Below, piece by piece: positions 11,757-24,206 of a stretch of 64,000 nucleotides of DNA; the first letter of the stretch is position 1, and every line of letters starts with the position of its first letter. A program made the translations under genes and the position numbers. Location: the NCBI GenBank assembly GCA_034638255.1, contig JAWPGT010000020.1:248001-312000 (forward strand). Reading direction: 5' to 3'. The notes below the pieces were generated by a model that saw only the letters and a list, made by a program, of their open reading frames with translations, was not told where the DNA came from and ran no database searches. Source of the DNA: Coprinus comatus (lineage: Eukaryota > Basidiomycota > Agaricomycetes > Agaricales > Agaricaceae).

Positions 11757-12884
11757 GTGGTCTCTTCATCCCCTTCTGTCAAATCTATGTGGGATATGAT
11801 TGTACATGAGTATATGTACAAGAGTGTATTCTCTCAAGCATGTCTTCATTGTGACTTCATGAATGCTCACTGCCCAGATAGAGGAGATGTTTGTGTCTTC
11901 CTAAGTGAACTCCAATCAAAGAAGAGTGAACTTGCGGCTGTTGGCATTATCATAAATGATGATGACTACTGAAATTCTATTATCCAATCCTTACTTTGTT
12001 GGCTGGCAACATTTGCCTTGAATCAGCTAACTGCTGCTCATCTTGTGTACAGAGAAATTGAACCTGACTTGTTGATTACTTTTATTTGTGATGAATGGGA
12101 AAGGACTTGTCCTACTGGAAGAGGAAATTATCGAAGTGAGGGAGATGATGCAATAGTGTTTGAAACAGGAAAAGGGGGGAATAGAGGAAGGAAGAAGGGA
12201 CCCTGTTGGACATGTAGTGGTGAGCACTGGAACCAAGAGTGTACTCAGAAGAAGGATGAAGGGAGTGAGAATAAGAATGGGGAAGGAAAGAGTAAGGATT
12301 CTGGTGGAGCAAATATTGTTGAGGAGGTTGAAGATGATTGTTCTTTTATGGTGGAAGAATTATTGGATAATGAATCATTCTCAAGTTGGTCTGAACTTGA
12401 GGAAGGGTCAGTTGGGTTAGATGTTGAGGGGGAGTATGCAAAGGAATCTGAAGATTGGTCTGATACAGAGGAGTTTGCTGCTGAAGAAATTATCAATGGC
12501 AGCAATTCATCTGAAACTTGAGTTGAAGTCTTTGACTCAGGTGCCAGTACCCATATTACTCCTTATTGTGATATCTTCTCTGTTTATGAACCTATCCCAC
12601 CTTGTCCCTTACATGCTGCAAACAAACAAGCTTTCAGTGCAGTTGGTAAAGGAGAAATTGTCTTGGACTTACCAAATGGTGTTCCGTCTTCAAAGTTACA
12701 TCTCAGTGAGGTACTTTACTCTCCTGAAGCCAGTTATACACTTATTTCAATTGGGAAACTTGATGATGCTGGATTTATGACTGTATTTGCAGATGGAAAG
12801 TGCACTATTAGGGAGAAAGAAGGTACTCAGATTGCAGAGATTCCTAGGAATGGGAAGGGATTGTATAAGGTGGTTAGGGAAGGA
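11757..12884 (+). pseudogene. Copia element C remnant: Gag, zinc knuckle, protease, start of GAG-pre-integrase
   Basis: Three consecutive open pieces read as the first third of a copia polyprotein. A Gag region (with LSELQSKKSELAAVGI) is followed by a stop. Then an acidic Gag tail holds a zinc knuckle CWTCSGEHWNQEC (C-x2-C-x4-H-x4-C). Next come a stop or frame change, an aspartic protease FDSGASTHITP, and a domain-linker ending GKGLYKVV, which precedes the pre-integrase zinc site in intact elements. The rest is missing because the LTR of B-prime starts at 12885. No 3' part was found elsewhere in the window. Confidence 0.75.
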
Positions 12885-13104
12885 TGTTGAACTATTATTA
12901 GTTCTACAATGACATTCTCTATGGCATCATGCTTGATGAACATGTGACCTAATATGTTCTCACATGGACCACTGTAAATATGTATATAAACTTGTACTCT
13001 CACATTATATACTCTCAGTTCCTTATACTGCAACAACCACCTCACTCTCAATAAGTCTAAGTCATACCTATCCTAGCATACTATGCTTCGCACTTGTTTT
13101 AACA
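12885..13104 (+). repeat. 5' LTR of element B-prime
   Basis: 220 bp, begins TGTTGAACTATT and ends TTGTTTTAACA. It is related to the LTRs at 17258-17496, 23963-24201 and 30273-30489. A TATATAAAC promoter-like motif lies in the second half. The LTR is followed directly by the primer site. Confidence 0.88.
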
Positions 13105-13116
13105 GGTTATGGGCCC
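13105..13116 (+). other. Primer-binding site, initiator tRNA-Met anticodon-arm type (B-prime)
   Basis: GGTTATGGGCCC immediately after the LTR. It is complementary to the anticodon arm of eukaryotic initiator tRNA-Met (GGGCCCAUAACC), the arrangement known from Drosophila copia, where a 5' half-tRNA primes minus-strand synthesis. Confidence 0.75.
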
Positions 13117-13600
13117 TGGTTAGCCTGTATGACTCATGATGCACACTTGATGAGTACTACTCATCGTGCTGAACTGAGCTCGAGGGTGAAGCTGGATTCA
13201 TCTGTGAGGGAAGTCCGAGTTCTGCTTACTCAAGACGTTTGACCTATCAGTGTACTCTATGCATACCCTTACTGTACTCGGTTAGATGGGCAGCACATAG
13301 CTCTGTAGAACATAGTACATGTAATGTAGCTTTAGTTCATAGTTCTGACATATGTTTTGTTGTAGATTTCTATCTCCAAACATTACTCATGGCTCTTTGA
13401 TTCCCTCGATCCCAGTTCTCACAGGCACCGCAAATTACCAAATTTAGGAAGCGTGAATTATGTCTATTGCTAACATGATCCACATGGATGGTTGGCGTGG
13501 TACACATGATCAATGGCAGTGCTGCAAGGCCTGCAGCCACTGGTGGTTCACCTGCTACTGCCACCACTGCTATGGTACCCTCCACAAACACTGATGAAAT

Positions 13601-13948
13601 TGTCAGGAATGCTCTAGACAGTCCCCAAGGTCAGTACTTATTGTTGGTTGAGATTAGAAGAGCTGTGGTTGGATATTCTCTTTGGAGTTCTGGACTTGTA
13701 GATTGTTTCTGCTTTCTGTGACATCACAATGTCACGTCACATGTTACTGAAGCGTCCTGCAGACACATGAAGACTCTCTAGTCTAATACAAGTGTCTGCA
13801 GGTGAGTAGTTAAGAAGTTATTGTATCTCTCCAGTCTAATACAAGTGTCTGCAGTGTTTGTGTTTTATCTCAGTCATTTCTTATTGGTTTCCCTCCATTC
13901 CTTCGTCATCATGCTTGTCTCGTCGTCCTCTACGATCCTGCGCTTACA
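13601..13948 (+). repeat. 5' LTR of element A
   Basis: TGTCAGG...CTTACA, 348 bp. It differs from the 3' LTR at only two positions (A/G in GAGATTAG, C/T in CTGCGCTTACA). It contains the repeated block AATACAAGTGTCTGCAG. Confidence 0.95.
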
Positions 13949-13960
13949 GGTTATGGGCCC
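13949..13960 (+). other. Primer-binding site of element A
   Basis: GGTTATGGGCCC directly after the LTR end, the same initiator-tRNA-Met anticodon-arm complement as in families B and F. Confidence 0.75.
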
Positions 13961-14050
13961 CGTGCTTTAGGACTTCAAGAAACACGTTATTTATTCACAT
14001 ATTCCACTCTCTACTGCTCAACACTCTTTTCACTATTCTACAACGACTTT

Positions 14051-17000
14051 ATGGCTTTCAGAACACGTCACTCGCTCTCAGGGCATCCTTCCCTTCCTCC
14101 TAAACCTTCAGCTCTACCTCAGGCCGCTTTTCCAACCACAAAATGCGAATTTTGCGGAGTTACAGGCCACTCTCAGGTTTCCTGCTTCAGTTTTGAGAAG
14201 GCAAGAACAAAAGCTCAATATCTCGCGAACCGACGGTCCGATTCACGCCAAACCTCATACACACATTCAGTACCATCCTCGCTATCGACACCTAAAGTTT
14301 TATGCGATGAAACGAACTCTATCATCACCGAGTTTGCTGGCAGTGCAACATCTACCCATTCTTCCTCCAACCCTCTCCAGTTCCATGTAGGCTTCCAATG
14401 GCTTGTAGACACCGGTGCTACTTCACACATGACTCCTCATCGTCACTGGATTAAGGATTATACCCCTGCCAACATCCCTGTCCGCTTGGCTGATGATTCT
14501 ATTGTTTATGCTGTTGGAATGGGTTCTGTCATGTTTGAACCTATCTTGAAGGGAAAGAAGGCTAGAGTGGTCGAATTTTCGAGGGTTTTACACGTTCCTG
14601 ATCTTGGGAGTAACCTCCTGGCTTGCCTATACCTGGCTCAACATAAGGGATTCAATATTAACATCTCTTCTCACTCCCTGGCTTTCAGAAGATCTAGAAC
14701 AACTCTCTTCACTGCCACCATTAATTCCTCCAACTCTGCTCATCTTAATGGCTCTGTTATCGCTGCTGAGAGCGCTTTTTCCACCTCTACACTCCCTCTT
14801 GATCTCTCCCTCTGGCACAGACGATTTATCCATCATAATTACTCAGATGTGAAGAAGATGATTGCTCAAGACCTGGTTACTGGTCTTTCTCTTGAATCTA
14901 ACACTCTTCCTGATCCTGTTTGTGAACCCTGCCTTGCTGGAAAGATGCACTCGACCACATTTCCTCCCTCTACCCATCATACTCATTCTCCACTCGACCT
15001 CATTCATTCTGATCTCCATGGTCCTCTCCCTACACCCACTGCTCAAGGCTACAAATATTGGATCACCTTCATTGATGACGCTACTCAATTTCGGTCTGTT
15101 ATATTACTCAAGGCCAAGTCTGAAGCTTTCAAAGCATTCAAACGCTACAAAGCATGGGTGGAGAACCAACTTGGGGTGAAGATCAAGGCACTTCAAGATG
15201 ATAAGGGAGGTGAATACATGTCTAACGCCTTCCTCTCCTTCACTACGGAGTGTGGTATTGAACGGAGGCACTCTACTCGTAATCGTCCTCAGCAAAATGG
15301 TCTTGCCGAACGCACAAATCAAACAATGGGTGAACGCATCACTACCATGCTCTCGGAATCTGGTCTTCCTCCTTCTTTCTGGGGCGAATGTATTGCCTCT
15401 ATGGTTCATGTCTGGAATCACCTTCCTACTTCCCCACTTCCTCACACCACACCATTTGAGGCCTTCTACAAGCGTAAACCTGACATCTCTCACCTTCGAG
15501 TCTGGGGATGTACTGCCTACGTTTTTGTACAAAAGGATAAGCGTACATCTCTTGAACCTCATATGGAGAAGTGTATTTTCTTGGGTTATGAACCTGGTTA
15601 CAAAGGTTGGAAGTTTTACAATCCGACAACTCGAAAGGTGATCATCTCCAAAACTGCTCATTTTGATGAACGCTACTTTCTGGGTCTTTCAAAAGCAAAG
15701 ATGAACAATGTTCCTGACTTCTCTCTATCCTCTATACCATCTTCCTCTTCATCATCTACTCCAACTTCACCAACGATCTCAGGTGTTCCACTTCCCGAAG
15801 ATGAGGGGGGTATTGTAGAGCATTCCACTTCACTTCTACCTCCAGTTCCTGCTGCTCCTATTCATCTTCTGGCACCTGTCCCACCTTCACCATCACCATC
15901 TATCTCACCAAAACTCTCTCCACCTTCAACACCTCACATTCAACCAGTTACACCTCCTCCTCCTCCTTCTACTCCTCCTCATCATCAACCACCTTCTGCT
16001 GAACCACCATCACCTAGACGAGGTTCTCGGATTCGAATACTCTCTTGGAAAGCTCGGGAAAACCTTCAACAACAACAACAACCCCACTTTATGTCTAAGT
16101 CTGAGGCTGAGGCTGAAGCTGAGGAGAGTGACGAAGATTTCGCGTTTTTGGTATCTGATGAGAAGAATGGTTTTAAGGAAGTTGAGTTTGCTGGTAATGT
16201 GTCATCTGGTCATCCAGGATCATTCAAAGCTGCGATGAATTCCCCTGATTCACATTTGTGGAAAGAGACGATGGACAAGGAGTACTCTACACTTGAGGCA
16301 AATGGTACTTGGGAACTTATTCCTTTACCCCGTGGTGAGAAAGCTATCAAGTATGGTTGGGTTTACAAGATTAAGGACAATCCTGATGGTTCCATTGAAC
16401 GGTATAAAGCTCATCTTGTTGCTAAAGGTTATGCTCAACGTCCTGGATATGATTATACTGAAGTCTTTGCTCCAACATTCCGTCCTGCTTCCCTCCGCCT
16501 CATTGTCGCCCTTGCCGCCAAAGAAGGTTACAAGTTACGCTCTATTGACATCTCCTCCGCCTTTACTTACGGTGACTTGGAAGAAGAGATCTATATGCGT
16601 CAACCTGAAGGTTATCATTTTGGTGACTCAAACATGGTTTTTAGGCTTCGAAAATCGCTTTACGGACTCAAACAAGCAGCTCGACAATGGAACAAGAAAC
16701 TTCACTCGGTCTTCATTTCACTTGGTTACATTCGACTCCAATCTGACAGCTCTATCTACATCTACTCTAAAGGTCCAGTCAAGGTTATTGTTCCCATTTT
16801 CATTGACAATATTACTCTCGCTTTGAAGGATGACAAGGCCATGGATGATACAATCAAAGAGCTCTCTACTCACTTCAAACTTCGAGATCTCAGCTCTACC
16901 TCCTGGTTATTGGCTGTTAAGGTTGATCAAGACCCCTCTCATCGCTCCATTTCGCTTTCACAAGGGAAATATGTCAAAGAACTCCTTGAACGCTTCCAGA

Positions 17001-17257
17001 TGTCTGACTGTTGACCCGTGAAGACTCCCCTCACTCCTGGACTCAATCTCTCCACTATCACTGTCACTGAAGATGACAAACTCCTCATGAAAGATGTTCC
17101 CTACCTCAGTGCTGTTGGCGCTCTTCAATATCTGGCCACCATGACTCGTCCTGACATTGCCTTCGCTGTTTCTTACCTTGGGAGATTCAATCACAATCCT
17201 GGTCCTCAACATTGGGCCGCTGTCAAACATCTCTTCCGCTATCTCAAGGGTACAATG
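14051..17257 (+). pseudogene. Copia element A polyprotein, first part (truncated Gag, PR, IN, RT)
   Basis: An open frame of 987 codons, then a single in-frame TGA at 17012-17014, then the same frame to the element B insertion. Order: a short N-terminus with zinc knuckle CEFCGVTGHSQVSC at about residue 33, protease WLVDTGATSHMTP, pre-integrase H/C site (LWHRRFIHHN, CEPCLAGKMH), integrase core with D (IHSDLHGP), D (ALQDDKGGEY) and E (NGLAERTN), an HLRVWGC block, a long Pro/Ser linker, and reverse transcriptase (KAHLVAKGYAQRPGYDYTEVF, IYMRQPEGY, SLYGLKQAARQW). The RT catalytic motif, normally YVDD, reads FIDN. Most of Gag upstream of the zinc knuckle is absent. The product is therefore predicted to be inactive even without the element B insertion. 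Confidence 0.9.
17253..17257. repeat. Target-site duplication of element B, left copy
   Basis: CAATG, repeated at 24202-24206. Removing 17258-24206 rejoins the element A frame (LKGTM to DYKLVYKGD). Confidence 0.95.
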
Positions 17258-17496
17258 TGTTAAAACAAGAGCGTAGTGTATGAAACATGGGTAGGTACTA
17301 CTCTGGACTTACTGAGGGTGTTGGTTATTAGTAGAAAAGGAACTGAAGTATATAATGCAAGAGTACAAACTTATATACATATTTACAGTGGTCCGTGCAA
17401 GAATATACTAGGTCACATGATATAGATCATGAAGATATATTCGTCAAGCGTGATGCCATATGAGAATGTCATCGTAGAACTAATAATAGTTCAACA
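17258..17496 (-). repeat. 3' LTR of element B
   Basis: 239 bp; the right boundary is set by the purine-rich AGGGGAG (minus strand) directly outside. A TATATAAG promoter-like motif lies inside. Confidence 0.93.
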
Positions 17497-17532
17497 CTCC
17501 CCTGAATACGAACATGGCAGCTATGAAGCGCC

Positions 17533-20500
17533 TTACGTTGGGACCATATTATTTGAGCGCTTGGCAGCGCTATATGTGGGATTAGAAAACTCCAACCCGT
17601 AATAGTTATCATGGAAGTATTCAAACTTCACACGTCTGAGATTCTTCATGAGAAGCTCTGCAGGGTTCTCAGTGCCTGGGATAAAATAGAGCTGAACCTT
17701 CTTTTCATCAATTACTTGATGAATGAAGTGGAAAATAATGTCTATGTGTTTTGATCTCTTTTCGATGGCAGGATTTTGCACGATAAAGAGAGAGCCCATA
17801 TTGTCTCCACAAATATCCATTGGTTCATTGTTGTGTAAACCAAGTTCAGTCATTAGGCTTCTGATCCAGATGGACTGATGACTACAATCGGAAATAGCCA
17901 TGTACTCAGCCTCTGTGGACGATAACGCAATAGTCTTCTGTGATCAACTTACCCAGGCTACTGGGCAGGATGCAACAGTGGACAGATAACCAGTTTGGGA
18001 TCTTCGAGTAGAAGGATCACTAGCCCAATCAGAATCACTGTAAGCAATGAAGCCCTCATTACCAGAACCATCAAGCATCATTCGATATTCTTGAGTTGCT
18101 AGTAGGTATCTGCAAATGTAGAGAGCTCTACGCAAATGTTCTTCTGTAGGGTTATGAGAATGTTGACTGAGCTTAGTCACAGCGAACGAAATGTCCGGAT
18201 GCATGCCAATAGCAATGTACAACAGTGATCCAATCACCTGTTGGTACCTAGAACGGATGGAGGAGTTGATTGGCTTGTCGTTAGGAACTGGATAGTATCC
18301 TTCTGGCAGCGGAGTTCGTGCTGGCTTGGTGTCACAGTCAGAGCCAGTGACTTTAAACCTTTCCAGGATCTTTTCTAAATAAGCACATTGATCAAGATAG
18401 ATCTTTCGATTAGCTCGATCTCTCCTGATGTGCATACCAAGAAATTCTTTGACTTCTCCAAGGTCATGGCATTCCCACTTTTTCATGAACTCTCCTTTAA
18501 GCTTTTTAAGCAGGGTGGAGTCATTTCCCATGAAAAGTATGTCGTCAACGTACACAACAGCAATGACAAACTTGCCATCTTTTTGACAATAAATATAAAT
18601 ACCGGCATCGGATTCACATCGCTTGAAACCTAGTTTGTTCATGGAAGATGCCATCTCCTTCCACCAGGCCAAGCCAGCTTGTTTAAGGCCGTACAATGCA
18701 CGTCGTAACCTCCACACCATATGTTCCTTGCCCTTAAGTTTGAAACCTTCAGGTTGATCCATATAGATTTCCTCATCCAGTTTGCCATAGAGATATGCTG
18801 TCTTTACATCAACAGACTCAATGTCCCAGTCTTCAAGGGCGGCTAACCCGAGCAGGATTCGAGCAGACTCATATTGTACTACTGGAGAAAATAATTCATC
18901 AAAGTCAATGCCCTTGACTTGAGAAAATCCTTTAGCAACTAGTCTAGCACGTTTGCGACCGTCACTCTTTTCATTAAAGACCCATCTATTTTTTACGGTT
19001 TTCCTTCCTTCTGGAAGTTTCACCAACTCGTAAACTTGTCACTTTTTCAGCGCATCTAGTTCTTCGAGACAAGCTTTGTGCCAGTGTTTATGTTCCTCCG
19101 GATTCAATTTTACAAGATCACGGAATTGCTCAGGAACTGTAGTTGAACTCGCTTTTGCCAATAAAAAGTTCATCAATTCTAACCCCCCTTCCTTAGTAAT
19201 CCGTTGAATCTTACAATCTGCGTCTTCTTCCATTGCGTCAGGTTGTTGTTCCCTCGCATATTGCCGTGAGGCATCCTCATGTTGTCTGCGTATTTCATCG
19301 CGACGTTCTCGGACTTCCTCGGGCGAAATAGGACGTGGATCTGCTTTAGGGCGATCTCGTTGATTTCGGATTCTGAAATCGTAACCATGGAGACGAACTC
19401 TCCCCTGAGGTGGTAGAGGTTCATTGTGATTATAGTCTCGTAGGATCTCAGACGGATGTGTTCTCTCCCCATAAATGTTTCCTTCTCTAAACGGAACAAA
19501 CTTTTCTCGGCCAGAACGGCGAGGTAAAGGTTCAACAGGTCTAGGAGGTCATTCAGGTGATGGAGAAATGGGATGGGTGGAGTCAGGTCGAGGAGCAGGG
19601 CTCGGACTCAGGTGACGAATAGGTGATTCGGGATCAGCATATGATAACGCGTCATCATCATCTTCATCAGTGACTTCCTCAACTGTTGTTTTCCTAGGAG
19701 CGGGTTTGCTTGGACCAGGAACAGGAGGTTTTTGAGAAGTAGATGGTCCGGGAATCGGACCTTGCGGTCTAGGCGGTAACGGTGTTCTATCACTGTCGTC
19801 TTGTCGAGATGTGTCCATAGGATCATCAGGATAAAGATCAGGTATAGTATCCTCGTCATCTTTGTCAGATGCCTGAGGAGGAGGATTTATTTTGGGGTTT
19901 TTTGTAGAACTGGAGTCCTTACGTTTTTCGTGATCTGGCTTGCATTTGGGATACCAGCCCTTGTTGAAAATAGCTGTTTTTGCAGTATAAATAACATTTC
20001 CTTTTTGATGTTGCATAAACGTATAGTTTGCGCCAGCGTAACCAAGGAAGATCATTATTTCAGATCTGGGTGACAATTTGTCATCACACGATTCCTTAGG
20101 AATGAAAACATAAGCTGCACAGCCAAACACGTGAAGTCCAGATAGATCTGGCTTCTTCCCTGTTACCATTTCCATGGGAGTTTTCCATTCAAGATGGTTG
20201 ATGGAAGTTCTATTATAACAATGAACTGCCATGTTAAGGGCAAATTCCCACTAAGAATCTGGTAAGCATGCAGTAAGTTGCATGGCTTGCGCCTTTTCCT
20301 GAAGTGTGCAGTTCAGTCTTTCTGCTCTACCATTCTGCTGGTGTATATGTGGTGCAGACATCTCATGTACTATCCCTTTTGAGTGAAGGAATTCCTCAAA
20401 TTTCTTAGAGACATACTCTCCGCCATTGTCAGTCCAGATTCACTTAATTGTGTTACCAAATTGCTTTTCCTCAAAGGCACAGAATCTTTCAAGTACCATC

Positions 20501-21504
20501 AAGGCATCAGATTTGGCTCATAAGAGGAGGATCCAGGCATGGCTAGAATAGTCATCATAGAATGTCATTGCCCACTTGTACTTGTGATATGAGGCAACAG
20601 GGAATTCTAGAAGATCACTGTGGATCAATTCTAAAAATGACTTCACTCATGTCGAAGAAGGACAATGTGCATCATTGGACATTTTGCCACAAACACAACC
20701 ATCACATACTTGACAGGAGATAGGAATGTCAAGCTCAGGTACTTTTTCCAAGTGTTTTGGAAGTTGTCACAATACTTCCTTTCCAGGATGCACCAATTGA
20801 TGGTGCCAAAGATCATAAACAGAAAGTTTTGATGTGCAATAGGAGAGCACCTGATTTGCAGTATAGTGACACACCATCCTAGTGTGAACATGATGGAGGG
20901 CATCTTCCATAACTTTGAACATTGTGATGCATGATGCATGCATGAACAATTTTCTGTTTGAACAAAATATGTTGGTTCACTTTAAATTTGACTCACTCCT
21001 CATTCCTTGCAGCCATAAGGTGCCAGGTGAAATGATTCTAGTGGAGAGAGACTCTAAATAATAGACTGGATACAGTGGAGTTGTTCTAGTGACTCTGTCT
21101 ACTTCATGTTGGAAGAGAATTTTTCCACAACCTTTTATGGTTATGAGATTGTTGCTGGCATCTCTGACACCACCAAATTCTCCATTCTCTAACTCGATAA
21201 AGTCGCTAATGTGCAGTATGCAATTAAAGCTAGCATCTGAATCAAGGAGCCAAATAGCAGACTCTCTAGCATAATTAGGTTTAATCTTATCTTCACAGAA
21301 ACTGCATAAACATTCATCAAGATGTTTTATCGATTCATCACCATTCTTAGGATCTTTTAAATATTTTGTTGGTAAGACAAAATGATCACAAATAGAAACA
21401 AGAGAAGTTATCTCATTTACAGAAATGGGAGTAGTTATAACAGCAGTAGATATATGAGAACAATCAATAGTCCAACTATAGTCTGGCAGTCCATTATGGC
21501 ACAC
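17533..21504 (-). pseudogene. Element B pol remnant (PR, IN, RT, RNase H)
   Basis: Read from right to left. Protease-like WLLDSDASFNC is at about 21240 (the catalytic triad DSG reads DSD). The pre-integrase segment LWHHQLVHPG is at about 20790, the integrase core at 20250-20640 is broken by several stops, and the integrase C-terminal part HCYNRTSINHLEWKTPMEMV starts near 20230. A linker rich in Pro/Asp follows, then reverse transcriptase 17944-19026 with KNRWVFNEKSD, RLVAKGFSQVKGIDFDELFSPV, intact YVDDILFMGND and YGLKQAGLAWWKEM. RNase H/C-terminus is at 17533-17901 (SKHIDIIFHFIHQ). About eight stops or frame changes separate the blocks, so no functional polyprotein can be made from this copy. 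Confidence 0.88.
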
Positions 21505-21534
21505 TAGAACATTGGGTCTGATGGAGCCATCAGT

Positions 21535-23950
21535 TCATCTCCCCATTTGGGGGCATCTCTGTATTTCCCATTTAGTAAGGAAGAAATCTTGAGAGAAGAA
21601 AGGAACATACTCATTATACCAACCATCATCGACCTCGTAGTCAGCATCTGCACCAAAGTCTGGATCATTCATGTAGGTGTCAGCCTCTGCGATCGCATAG
21701 GGAACATTGGAAGGTGGGACATAAGAAGGAGACTCAGATCTGCACGTGGGGGACCCAGGCGTAGAAACCAAAGACGAATCAACTTCCTCTTCAGGAAGGA
21801 TGTGTGACACCATCGCATCAAGCGATAGTGGAGGTGATGGGGGACAGGGTTCAACCAAGCCGAAGCCAAGGCGAGCACCCATCTTCTCAAAGACCTCTGT
21901 CTTCTTTTTCTGATACCAGGTACGACCGACCAGGTGCCCAGCAGGGGGAAGAAGAGTGGCACGAGGAGCAGGAGGCTCAACACTGTGCACGACAACTTCA
22001 TCTGCAGCCTTTTTCAAGGCCACTGCCCTGAGGTGGGGATCAGTAGTCTTCATCCTCTCGACGAGAGAACGAGTGGTAGAAGGTTTGTTAGTGGGAGTTG
22101 TGAAAGACTCCAAGACAGCAGGTGACAAAATCATATCCACATTACCGGCATCCTCTTTGGCGTTGTTAGCCTTGTTGCCTCCATGTTTTCCGTGTCGATG
22201 CTTCTTCTTTTTATCCTTATCCCCCCAGAAGCATCACCGGAACCGGAGTTCTGGGTCTGATTTGGTTTAGAACCACCAGATGATGACTTCTGTTGTTGTT
22301 GTTGTTGGGGCTGCTGAGAAGTGCCGCCGGAGGATTTAGAATAGGGCTTTGCACCCTTGTAGTTTTTAATGCCGGTAGAAGCGGCACGAGAAGCAGAAGC
22401 AGCTCCACGGGAATCTCGCCATGCACCCATAATAGCGTCTGAAACGATCTGGACCATTAAGGTTGAAAGGGAGTTACCATATTGAATGAGGAGAGCAGCA
22501 CGAGTGGCACTCCATTGAGGAGGAATGTGTGTCATTAACATCAACGCACGGAGGATTCCGGGGATGTTAATGGGGGGCGTGGCTTGCTCTAACTGTGTGA
22601 AGTAGTTCCTAAAGGTGGCGATCTCCTTAGAGGGATCATTTACACCAGATAATCAGAACGAATCTGCAGAAGCATACAGCTCGTAAGTGTTACGAGTCCA
22701 CCCAAACCACCAGCCCGTACCACCACCACCGAGGAAGACTTGTTCGCCATCTTCCCCGAACTCATTCCCAATGACGACACCATGGATGACTCCGCCTGAC
22801 ATACCATTCCCCGGTGACATCACTATGACATTGCTATGACCTAACGTCGAACTAAGTATGAGACTCCACTTATGCTTAGAAGTCTGCATTTCCCCAGCTC
22901 CAGTATTAGTTATCTGTTTCGTCATTTTACTCCTGTTGACTAATCTTTCATTGTATATGGAGTAAATAGTCCCCGACCCCGATGTCTCACCTACTCCTGT
23001 TGACAGTTCTAGCATTGTGTATGGAGTAGATTATAAAGCGATGACGAGTATTTAGGATATACGTAGTTAGTAGCTATTATTAGGTACATCCCTAGAATAG
23101 TATAAATACTCGCTGTATTAGATGATTAAAGCCTTAAGCTTTAATCTCTTCTGTTGTAGCCCTTATACATCTCTGTCTCCATACCTCTCGGTCACTAGGT
23201 TGAAAGGCCTTGAGATTGCAGCAGAGTGTTTATTGATCGCACGTTCCTACACGACTGCACTCTAGTGTTTAAGTTCCAGGAGTGTTCAGCTTAACGGTTT
23301 GTGGTCATAACAGTAAGCTGCACCTGCCGAAAATGTGCCGTAAACTCATCTCAGGTGTGTCCAGAGATCATCTGAGGTTGTTTCACCATGCCGAAGCATG
23401 TCATCGCTCAATTGGGAATTTAACATCCCAAGTGCAAATGCCTCAATGTTATCAAACTTTCAAATGTCATCAACGTTCCTGGGGGGTACCATAGCGGTAG
23501 TGGTGGTTGCGGGGGAACCACTGATAGCTGCAGGCCTTGTGGCGCTGCCATCGATCATTCTCGCTACACACCATCCATCCATGTGGATCATGTTAGCAAT
23601 GGACATAACACATGCTGACCACACTTGGTAGTTGGCAGTGCCAGTGAGGACCGGGATCGAGGGGATCAAAGCGGCCATGAGTAATGTTTGGAGATAATAA
23701 TCTACAACAAAACATGTGTCAGATCTATGAACTAAAGCTGCACTACATGCGCTATGTTCTACAGAGCTATGTGCTGCCCATCTAACCAAGTACGGTAAGG
23801 GGTTGCATAGAGAACACTGAGTGGGTCGACGTCTCGAGTGAGCGGAACTCGGACTTCCCTCATAGGTGAATCCAGCTTCACCCTTGAGCTCTGAGCTACA
23901 CGATGAGTAATACTCATCAAGTGCGCGTCGAGAGTTGTACAGGCTAACCG
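21535..23950 (-). pseudogene. Element B gag remnant, split by a solo LTR
   Basis: The Gag N-terminus at 23950-23318 has ANYQVWSACVMSIANMI and FALGMLNSQLSDDMLRHG, the UBN2-like copia Gag fold. It is interrupted by the solo LTR at 22688-23312 and continues 22544-22131 with MLMTHIPPQWSATRAALL and a Gly/Ser/Gln-rich tail, then 22140-21535. No CCHC zinc knuckle is present; its place is taken by a basic stretch KKKHRHGKHGGNK. Two frame changes occur around 22140-22240. Confidence 0.8.
22688..23312 (+). repeat. Solo LTR of family E inside element B
   Basis: 625 bp, TGTTACGAGTCC...GGTCATAACA, with a perfect 5-bp duplication GTAAG (22683-22687 and 23313-23317) that splits the element B Gag reading frame. 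A TATAAATACTC promoter-like motif lies near 23100. Truncated relatives of this LTR occur at about 31678-31965 and 41646-41837. Confidence 0.9.
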
Positions 23951-23962
23951 GGGCCCATAACC
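23951..23962 (-). other. Primer-binding site of element B
   Basis: GGTTATGGGCCC on the minus strand directly inside the 5' LTR, complementary to the initiator tRNA-Met anticodon arm. Confidence 0.75.
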
Positions 23963-24201
23963 TGTTAAAACAAGAGCGTAGTGTATGAAACATGGGTAGG
24001 TACAACTCTGGACTTACTGAGGGTGTTGGTTATTAGTAGAAAAGGAACTGAAGTATATAATGCAAGAGTACAAACTTATATACATATTTACAGTGGTCTG
24101 TGCGAGAATATACTAGGTCACATGATATAGATCATGAAGATATATTCATCAAGCGTGATGCCATATGAGAATGTCATTGTAGAACTAATAATAGTTCAAC
24201 A
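23963..24201 (-). repeat. 5' LTR of element B
   Basis: 239 bp, five differences from the 3' LTR at 17258-17496. It ends TTCAACA immediately before the duplication CAATG (24202-24206). Confidence 0.93.
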
Positions 24202-24206
24202 CAATG

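Larger units (their letters stand above)
17258..24201 (-). mobile_element. Copia element B, inserted in element A
   Basis: 6,944 bp with 239-bp LTRs at both ends, TGTTAA...TTCAACA on the plus strand, and the 5-bp duplication CAATG. In element orientation: 5' LTR 23963-24201, primer site 23951-23962, Gag, solo LTR insertion 22688-23312, PR, IN, RT, RNase H, polypurine tract AGGGGAG, 3' LTR 17258-17496. The LTRs differ at 5 of 239 positions, four of them transitions. Removing the solo LTR gives about 6.3 kb. Confidence 0.95.

Noticed and set aside
23460..24005. 181-codon minus-strand frame read as one protein
   Set aside because: Its first residues lie in the LTR and primer site of element B; only the later part is Gag. 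It is not a separate gene.
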